A stretch of 20,821 bases of DNA from positions 1 through 20,821 of the forward strand of contig CAYLUN010000089.1 of the NCBI GenBank assembly GCA_964386865.1, written 5' to 3'. Shown here piece by piece: positions 15,676 through 20,821 of this stretch; position 1 is the first letter of the stretch; every line of letters begins with the position of its first letter. The translations under genes were made by a program, and so were the position numbers. Source of the DNA: CAYLUN01 sp964386865. Lineage in GTDB: Bacteria > Verrucomicrobiota > Kiritimatiellia > RFP12 > UBA1067. Below the pieces are notes generated by a model. It was not told where the DNA came from and searched no databases. It saw only the letters and a list, made by a program, of their open reading frames with translations.

Positions 15676-16245
15676 GTGATTGGCAGTGGAGAAAACGACG
15701 CCCCGCTGCGCGACGCCATGCGGGCCTTGGCCACCGGGGACGCCGGCGCTTTCCGCGTGATCGCGGAGACGCTGGAGCCCCGGCTGCAGCGCTTCTATGC
15801 GCAGCTCGGCGTGCCGGACGCGGATCGCGACGACCTGTATCAGGAGTCGTGCCTCAGGCTCTGCCGCGCCGCCGCGTCGTATGACCCGCGCAGGCCGTTC
15901 CTGCCCTGGGCGCTGACCGTGGCGCGGCGCGTGATGCTGAACTGGCACCGCGCCCGCAAGCCCACGGTGCCGCTCGACGAGGCGCAAGAGGTGGCCACGG
16001 GGCAGCGGTCGCCGGGCGCGCACGCCGAGTCGGATCTCTGGATGTTCGCGCGCGCCCGTCTGCCGGCCGCGTCGTACGAGCTGCTGTGGCTCCGCTACGG
16101 CGAGGATCTCGAGCCCTCCGAGATCGCCGCAGTGACCGGCCGCACGGCCGTGCATGTGCGGGTGCTGCTGCACCGCGCGCGGGCCGCGCTGATCCGCGCG
16201 TTGGAACAGGCCGGCGAATATGATAAACTAAGGCGTGTGAGGTGA
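15676..16245 (+). CDS. ECF-family RNA polymerase sigma factor
   Basis: 189 residues, normal for ECF sigma factors. Region 2 is seen as DRDDLYQESCLRLCRAAASY followed by PFLPWALTVARRVMLNWHRAR (about 52-95), which binds the -10 element. Region 4 is seen as LPAASYELLWLRYGEDLEPSEIAAVTG followed by RTAVHVRVLLHRARAALI, the helix-turn-helix for the -35. The linker is short and there is no region 1 or 3. The start is a GTG at 15676, 13 bases after the preceding stop; the ribosome binding site is not obvious (GAAAACGACGACCCT), so translation may be coupled. It is followed after three bases by the putative anti-sigma gene. Confidence 0.88.
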   Translation: MIGSGENDAPLRDAMRALATGDAGAFRVIAETLEPRLQRFYAQLGVPDADRDDLYQESCLRLCRAAASYDPRRPFLPWALTVARRVMLNWHRARKPTVPLDEAQEVATGQRSPGAHAESDLWMFARARLPAASYELLWLRYGEDLEPSEIAAVTGRTAVHVRVLLHRARAALIRALEQAGEYDKLRRVR

Positions 16246-16248
16246 ACC

Positions 16249-16677
16249 ATGAACAAGCGAGCCCAATGCCAGACAACGATTGAAGACCTGCTGCGGAAGT
16301 CCGCGCCGGCGCTCCGCCCGCCCGTGGCCTCCCGCGTGGCGGCCGCCTGCGAACGGGCGGCCGCCGCCCCCGCGCCCTCGCCGCTCCGCGAGCCACGCAC
16401 CTTCACGCGCCCGTTGTTGCGCGTGGCGGCCTGTCTCGCCCTGCTGCTGGGCGTCGCCGCCCTGATGCGTCCTCGGCCGCCGGCCGCGCCGCCACCCCAG
16501 CCGACCGCCGCGGTGCCGCCCTCGCTTCCGGCCGTCGCCACGTTCCGGGATCTGGCCGACCTCATGCAGCGCCAGGAGCTCGCGACCTCGCTGGCCAGCG
16601 AGGCTGACAACCTGACCGCTGACCTGGTGGACCTCACCGCTATTTTGAACGAGCGCACGCTCGCGATCCTGTTCTAA
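16249..16677 (+). CDS. Small single-pass membrane protein, putative anti-sigma factor
   Basis: 142 residues. A cytoplasmic helical N-terminus (1-50, including TTIEDLLRKSAPALRPPVAS), one membrane helix (about 56-73, LLRVAACLALLLGVAALM), a proline-rich linker (74-95) and a helical C-terminal part (97-142, FRDLADLMQRQELATSLASE onward). The HxxxCxxC zinc motif of classical anti-sigma factors is absent. Position directly after an ECF sigma gene (three bases), GAGGTGAACC before the ATG, and this topology make an anti-sigma role likely, but it rests on context more than on sequence. Confidence 0.7.
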   Translation: MNKRAQCQTTIEDLLRKSAPALRPPVASRVAAACERAAAAPAPSPLREPRTFTRPLLRVAACLALLLGVAALMRPRPPAAPPPQPTAAVPPSLPAVATFRDLADLMQRQELATSLASEADNLTADLVDLTAILNERTLAILF

Positions 16678-16761
16678 CACATGGCAGCGACCTCCATCTG
16701 GCCGCTCATTCTCAAACGCCCCGCCCCCTACGCAACGATTGCTTAGTCTCGCCCCTCGCCT

Positions 16762-17640
16762 ATGTTGTACCTGCTCACCGCCTCCCTGATCTGGAGCCTC
16801 TCCTTCGGGATCGTCGGCAACGTCTTGTCCGGCCTGCCTGCGGCGTGGCTTGCGACGGCGCGCCTGGCCATCGCCGCCGCCGTGTTCCTGCCGTTCGCCC
16901 GGCGCGTGCCGCTGCGGCTGGGCCTCGCGCTCGGCCTCATCGGCGCCGTGCAGTTCGGCCTCATGTCGCTCGCGTATCTCAGCAGCTTCCGCTACCTCCA
17001 GTCGCATGAGGTGGCCCTGTTCACGGTGATGACTCCGGTCTACGTCGCCGTGCTCAACGACCTCATCAGCCGCAAGTTCCACCGCGCCAACCTACTCGCG
17101 GCCCTGCTCGCCGTCGCGGGCGCGGGGCTCATCCTCTGGAAGGGCGTCCCGACCCGCGCCCCGCTCGTGGGCTTCCTCTTGGTCGAGGCGTCCAACCTCT
17201 GTTTCGCCGCGGGCCAGATGGCGTACCGCGAGCTGCTCAGACGCGCGCCCTGCCCGCCGCCCGACCACCGCGCCTTCTTCTGGCTCTACCTCGGCGGAAT
17301 CTGCATCCTGGCGCCGCTCGGCCTGCGCGACACGCTGGCCGCGTGCCCGCATCCGACCGCGGCGCAGCTCGCGGCCCTGCTCTATCTCGGCGTGCTGGTC
17401 TCGGGGCTCAGCTACTACCTCTGGAACAGCGGCGCGCGCCGCGTCCCCGCCGGCGCGCTGGCCGTCATGAACAACCTCAAGATTCCGCTGGGCGTGGCGG
17501 CCTCGCTCCTGCTCTTCGGCGAGCGAGCCGGCGGCCCCGGGCTTTGGGCCGGCACGCTCCTCGTGCTCTCGGCCCTGATCCCCGCTCTCCGTTTATCAGG
17601 CCGGACGTCTGTTTCGGCTTGCCGCACGGGCACCGATTAG
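16762..17640 (+). CDS. EamA/DMT-family membrane exporter
   Basis: 292 residues with ten predicted membrane helices arranged as two EamA-type repeats (about 5-135 and 145-280). SLIWSLSFGIVGNVL and ARLAIAAAVFLPFARRVP match the first repeat; LAALLYLGVLVSGLSYYLWNS and NLKIPLGVAASLLLFGERAG match the second, which carries the family's typical 'xxGE' near the penultimate helix. Such proteins export amino acids, nucleosides or similar metabolites; the substrate here is unknown. The 84 bases upstream show no ribosome binding site or promoter I trust. Its last codons overlap the promoter of the aldolase gene. Confidence 0.85.
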   Translation: MLYLLTASLIWSLSFGIVGNVLSGLPAAWLATARLAIAAAVFLPFARRVPLRLGLALGLIGAVQFGLMSLAYLSSFRYLQSHEVALFTVMTPVYVAVLNDLISRKFHRANLLAALLAVAGAGLILWKGVPTRAPLVGFLLVEASNLCFAAGQMAYRELLRRAPCPPPDHRAFFWLYLGGICILAPLGLRDTLAACPHPTAAQLAALLYLGVLVSGLSYYLWNSGARRVPAGALAVMNNLKIPLGVAASLLLFGERAGGPGLWAGTLLVLSALIPALRLSGRTSVSACRTGTD

Positions 17641-17647
17641 ATATAGT
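17619..17647 (+). promoter_or_regulatory. Sigma-70-type promoter of the aldolase gene
   Basis: TTGCCG, 17 bases, TATAGT, lying across the end of the exporter gene. The expected start is near 17654, about 70 bases before the ATG at 17724. Confidence 0.68.
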
Positions 17648-17723
17648 TAAAACCCATTCTTTCGCGGTATCGGAGCGTCTGCCAGTGCAACGCAAGCCGG
17701 CCGGACTAACATTGGAGACAGCC

Positions 17724-18668
17724 ATGATCGTCACCACCAAGGAACTCTTCCAGCAAGCTTACGGCAAGTACGCCATTGGCGCGTATAACATCAACAACCT
17801 CGAGCAGACGATGGGCCTCTTCAAGGGCAACGTGGACAGCAAGGCGCCGTTCATCGTGCAGCTCTCCAAGGGCGCCCGCTCCTACAGCCACAAGCTCATG
17901 CTTGAGACCATGATGACGACCGCCGACAAGATCTTCCCCGACGCCGTCTTCGCGGTGCACCTGGACCACGGCGACGAGGAAACCTGCCTGGACTGCATCA
18001 AGTCGGGCGTCTACAGCTCGGTCATGATCGACGCCTCGCACTTTGATATCGAAAAGAACATCGAGATCACCAAGCGCGTCGTCGACGCGGCCCACGCCAA
18101 GGGCATCGTGGTCGAGGCCGAACTCGGGCAGCTCAAGGGCATCGAAGAGGACGTCCACGCCGCCGAGCACGTCTACACCAAGCCCGAAGAGGCCGAGTAT
18201 TTCGTCAAGCAGACCGGCATCGACTCCCTCGCCTGCGCGATCGGCACCTCGCACGGCGCGTTCAAGTTCCATGGCGACCAGAAGCTCCGCTTCGACATCC
18301 TCGAGAAGATTCAGAAGCTTCTGCCCAACTTCCCGCTCGTCATGCACGGCTCCTCCTCGGTGCCGCAGGACGAGGTGGCCCGCATCAACGCGGCCGGCGG
18401 CAACATCAAGGGCGCCAGCGGCGTGGACGCCGCCCAGTTCCTCGGCGCGGCCAAGCTCGGCGTCACCAAGATCAACATCGACACCGACGGCCGCCTGGTG
18501 TGGTGCCGCGTGCACCGCGAGTTCTTCCGCGACCACCCCGAGAAGTTCGACCTGCGCGACCCGGGCAAGGTCTTCATTCCGGAGTACGCGAAGTTCATCG
18601 CCGCGAAGAACGTCCTGCTCGGCTCGGCCGGCCGCCTCGACGCGGTCCGCGCCGCCCTCAAGAAATAA
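17724..18668 (+). CDS. fba: Class II fructose-1,6-bisphosphate aldolase
   Basis: 314 residues. Cleaves fructose-1,6-bisphosphate into dihydroxyacetone phosphate and glyceraldehyde-3-phosphate (and the reverse) with a zinc ion. Seen: GAYNINNLEQ near the N-terminus; HLDHG at 79-83 with catalytic Asp81 and zinc ligand His82; EAELGQLKG at 131-139; GTSHGAFKF at 174-182 with ligand His177; VMHGSSSVP at 206-214 with ligand His208; and the phosphate/substrate loop GVTKINIDTDGR. The ATG has TTGGAG eight bases upstream and a strong promoter further up; the frame is open much earlier only as a shadow over the exporter gene. It is followed by a hairpin and then the pyruvate:ferredoxin oxidoreductase gene, pairing mid-glycolysis with pyruvate oxidation. 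Confidence 0.95.
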   Translation: MIVTTKELFQQAYGKYAIGAYNINNLEQTMGLFKGNVDSKAPFIVQLSKGARSYSHKLMLETMMTTADKIFPDAVFAVHLDHGDEETCLDCIKSGVYSSVMIDASHFDIEKNIEITKRVVDAAHAKGIVVEAELGQLKGIEEDVHAAEHVYTKPEEAEYFVKQTGIDSLACAIGTSHGAFKFHGDQKLRFDILEKIQKLLPNFPLVMHGSSSVPQDEVARINAAGGNIKGASGVDAAQFLGAAKLGVTKINIDTDGRLVWCRVHREFFRDHPEKFDLRDPGKVFIPEYAKFIAAKNVLLGSAGRLDAVRAALKK

Positions 18669-18678
18669 TTCCACCTTA

Positions 18679-18701
18679 GCGCGTCCGGCTTCCGGGCGCG
18701 C
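18679..18701 (+). terminator. Strong hairpin between aldolase and pyruvate:ferredoxin oxidoreductase genes
   Basis: GCGCGTCCGG-CTT-CCGGGCGCGC: a 10-bp stem with one G-U pair and a three-base loop, followed by TTCCCATTTT. It starts 10 bases after the aldolase stop and lies 26 bases before the next ATG. Acts as a terminator, an attenuator or an RNA-stabilising end. Confidence 0.6.
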
Positions 18702-18727
18702 TTCCCATTTTAAGGAGAACACACACA

Positions 18728-20821
18728 ATGGCACAGAAAATCATGGTCGACGGCAACCAGGCCGCCGCACAAGTCGCGTTCGCGTGCAGCGAAGTTGCCG
18801 CGATCTATCCCATCACCCCTTCCTCCCCCATGGGCGAGTGGTCTGACGAGTGGTCCGCCAAAGGCGAAAAGAACCTCTGGGGCACCGTACCGCACGTCAT
18901 CGAGCTGCAGTCGGAGGGCGGCGCCGCCGGCGCCGTCCACGGCGCGCTCGCCACGGGCTCGCTCACCACCACCTTCACGGCGTCTCAGGGCCTGCTCCTG
19001 ATGATCCCGAACATGTACAAGATCGCCGGCGAGCTCACGCCGACCGTCTTCCACGTGACCGCCCGCGCGCTCGCCATGCAAGGCCTCTCGATCTTCGGCG
19101 ACCACGGCGACGTCATGGCCTGCCGCCAGACCGGCTTCGCGATGCTCTGCTCCAACAGCGTCCAGGAAGTCATGGACCTGGCCACGATCGCCCACGCCGC
19201 GACGCTCGAGTCGCGCATCCCCTTCCTGCACTACTTCGACGGCTTCCGCACCTCGCACGAAGTGCAGAAGATTGACGAGGTCGGCAACGACGTCATCCGC
19301 GCGATGATCGACGACACCCTCGTCGCCGCGCACCGCGCCCGCGCGCTGAACCCCGAAAAGCCGGCTATCCGCGGCACCGCGCAGAACCCGGACGTCTACT
19401 TCCAGNNNNNNNNNNGGCCGCGAAACGGTCAACAAGTACTACGCCGCCACGGCCGAGATCGTCCAGAAGACGATGGATAAGTTCGCGTCGCTCACCGGGC
19501 GCCAGTACAAGCTCTTCGACTACATCGGCGCGCCGGACGCCGAGCACGTCATCGTCATCATGGGCTCGGGCGCCGAGACCGTGCACGAGACCGTCGAGGA
19601 GCTGGCCAAGCAGGGCGAGAAGCTCGGCGTGATCAAGGTCCGCCTGTTCCGCCCGTTCGACGCCAAAGGCTTCGCCCAGGCGCTGCCCAAGACGGTCAAG
19701 ACCCTCACCGTGCTGGACCGCACCAAGGAGCCGGGCTCGATCGGCGAGCCGCTCTACGTCGACGTCCGCACCGCCATCGGCGAGATCATGCAGTACAAGC
19801 TCGCGGACATCAAGTCCTGGATCCCGACCTTCGGCGGCCGCTACGGCCTGGGCTCGAAAGAGTTCACCCCCTCGATGGTTAAGGCGGTCTTTGACAACGC
19901 CAAGAGCGCCCAGCCGATGAACCACTTCGCCGTCGGCATCAACGACGACATCACCGGCCTCAGCCTGCTGGTTCCGGCTGGCTTTTCCCTCGCGGACGAA
20001 GGCCGCAAGGAGTGCATGTTCTACGGCCTCGGCTCGGACGGCACCGTCGGCGCAAACAAGAACTCGATCAAGATCATCGGCGAGGACACCGACAACTTCG
20101 CGCAGGGCTACTTCGTGTACGACTCGAAGAAGGCCGGCGCGATCACCGTCTCGCACCTGCGCTTCGGCCCGCAGCTGATCCGCAGCACCTACCTCTGCAC
20201 CAAGCCGGACTTCGTGGCGTGCCACAACTTCTCGTTCCTTGAGAAGTACGACATGCTCGCCAACATCAAGCCCGGCGGCACCTTCCTGCTGGCCTCGCCC
20301 TACGAGGCGAGCGAGGTCTGGGACAAGATGCCGGACGAGATCGAGCAGCAGATCATCGGCAAGCAGCTGAAGTTCTACGTGGTCAACGCGCTCAAGCTCG
20401 ACCACGAGCTGCACCTCGGCGGCCGCATCAACACCATTATGCAGACCGCCTTCTTCAAGATCTCCGGCATCCTGCCCGAGGACGAGGCCATCAACGCCCT
20501 CAAGAAGGCCGCGAAGAAGAGCTACGGCAGCAAGGGCGACGCCGTCGTCAAGAAGAACTGGGACGCCATCGACGCCGCCTCTGACGCGGTCAAGCAGGTG
20601 AACTACCCGCCGAAGCCGGCCGGCAAGATCAAGATGCCCAAGGTCGTGTCCGACGCGGCCCCCGATTTCGTCAAGACCGTGACCGCCGAGATCATGGCGC
20701 AGCGCGGCGACGCCCTGCCCGTCTCGAAGCTCCCGGACGACGGAGCCTGGCCCACCTCCACGACGCAGTGGGAGACGCGCCACATCGCCACCGAGCTCCC
20801 GGTGTGGGATCCCGACACCTG
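18728..20821 (+). CDS. nifJ: Pyruvate:ferredoxin (flavodoxin) oxidoreductase (3' partial, crosses a scaffold gap)
   Basis: About 694 of the roughly 1,180 residues usual for the single-chain enzyme, which converts pyruvate and CoA to acetyl-CoA and CO2 while reducing ferredoxin. Seen: AIYPITPSSPMGEWSD (25-40) with Thr30, IELQSEGGAAGAVHG (58-72) with Glu63, and TARALAMQGLSIFGDHGD (111-128) with Arg113; these match the known active-site Thr, Glu and Arg of the Desulfovibrio enzyme, shifted by one. After the gap come LTGRQYKLFDYIGAP, RLFRPFDAKGF, VLDRTKEPGSIGEPLY and YGLGSDGTVGANKNSIKIIG. The two-[4Fe-4S] and thiamine-binding C-terminal domains lie beyond the window. AAGGAG stands ten bases before the ATG. 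The Ns throw the frame out as written; the gene itself is probably intact. Confidence 0.93.
19406..19415. other. Assembly gap of 10 Ns inside the oxidoreductase gene
   Basis: Ten Ns between a CAG codon (19403-19405) and a GGC codon (19416-19418). The coding frame differs by one base on the two sides if the Ns are counted literally, and is continuous if they are removed. Probably a fixed-size scaffolding placeholder. Confidence 0.95.

Noticed and set aside
16650..16663. CGAGCG-CA-CGCTCG palindrome at the end of the anti-sigma candidate
   Set aside because: Lies within coding sequence with a two-base loop and no T-tract; expected in GC-rich codons.
16681..16746. 21-codon ORF between the anti-sigma candidate and the exporter
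   Set aside because: No ribosome binding site and an unremarkable peptide; likely chance.
17706..18734. Minus-strand open frame of 342 codons opposite the aldolase
   Set aside because: Antisense shadow of a strongly conserved enzyme gene; no ribosome binding site.
1..20821. CRISPR arrays, tRNA or rRNA genes, insertion sequences, integrases, toxin-antitoxin or phage-defence genes
   Set aside because: Looked for on both strands; no regularly spaced repeats, cloverleaf-like stretches, transposase or integrase motifs were seen.

Overview
The window is GC-rich, densely coded bacterial DNA, probably from an anaerobic member of the Verrucomicrobiota/Kiritimatiellota/Lentisphaerota side of the PVC group. 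I infer this from three things: the CotH + beta-helix + lamin-tail surface protein with a DxDxDG-type C-terminal end, the DUF1080 and DUF4185-like secreted proteins, and a pyruvate:ferredoxin oxidoreductase beside a class II aldolase. No rRNA or tRNA was seen to fix the taxonomy. A run of 10 Ns at 19406-19415 shows that this is a draft scaffold.

Layout. (1) Positions 1-3961, plus strand: the C-terminal 1,320 or so residues of a very large modular surface protein. (2) Positions 3966-8963, minus strand: a three-gene cell-surface glycan operon read as GT2 glycosyltransferase, then a YfhO-like membrane protein, then a Wzx/MATE-type flippase. It is preceded by a long leader (8964 to about 9295) with a good promoter, palindromes and a 24-codon signal-peptide-like ORF. 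(3) Positions 9330-14592, plus strand: a Nif3-family protein, an orphan spermidine/putrescine-binding lipoprotein, a DUF4185-like secreted beta-propeller, a DUF1080 secreted protein and an orphan C5-cytosine DNA methyltransferase. Several of these have their own promoter. (4) Positions 14697-16677, plus strand: a compact operon of secreted protein, ECF sigma factor and putative anti-sigma factor. (5) Positions 16762-20821, plus strand: an EamA-type exporter, then class II fructose-bisphosphate aldolase and a 3'-truncated pyruvate:ferredoxin oxidoreductase separated by a strong hairpin.

How the genes fit together. The aldolase and oxidoreductase indicate fermentative sugar breakdown. The DUF1080 and DUF4185-like proteins and the surface protein suggest attack on or contact with polysaccharides outside the cell. 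The minus-strand operon would build and export a surface glycan. The sigma trio looks like an envelope-signal circuit. Five good sigma-70-type promoters, all with exactly 17-bp spacing, could be read directly.

I found no CRISPR array, transposase, integrase or clear defence island. The less ordinary items are the leader with its tiny ORF, the domain-inserted CotH protein, small repeats lying in frame inside the YfhO-like gene, and the sigma operon.
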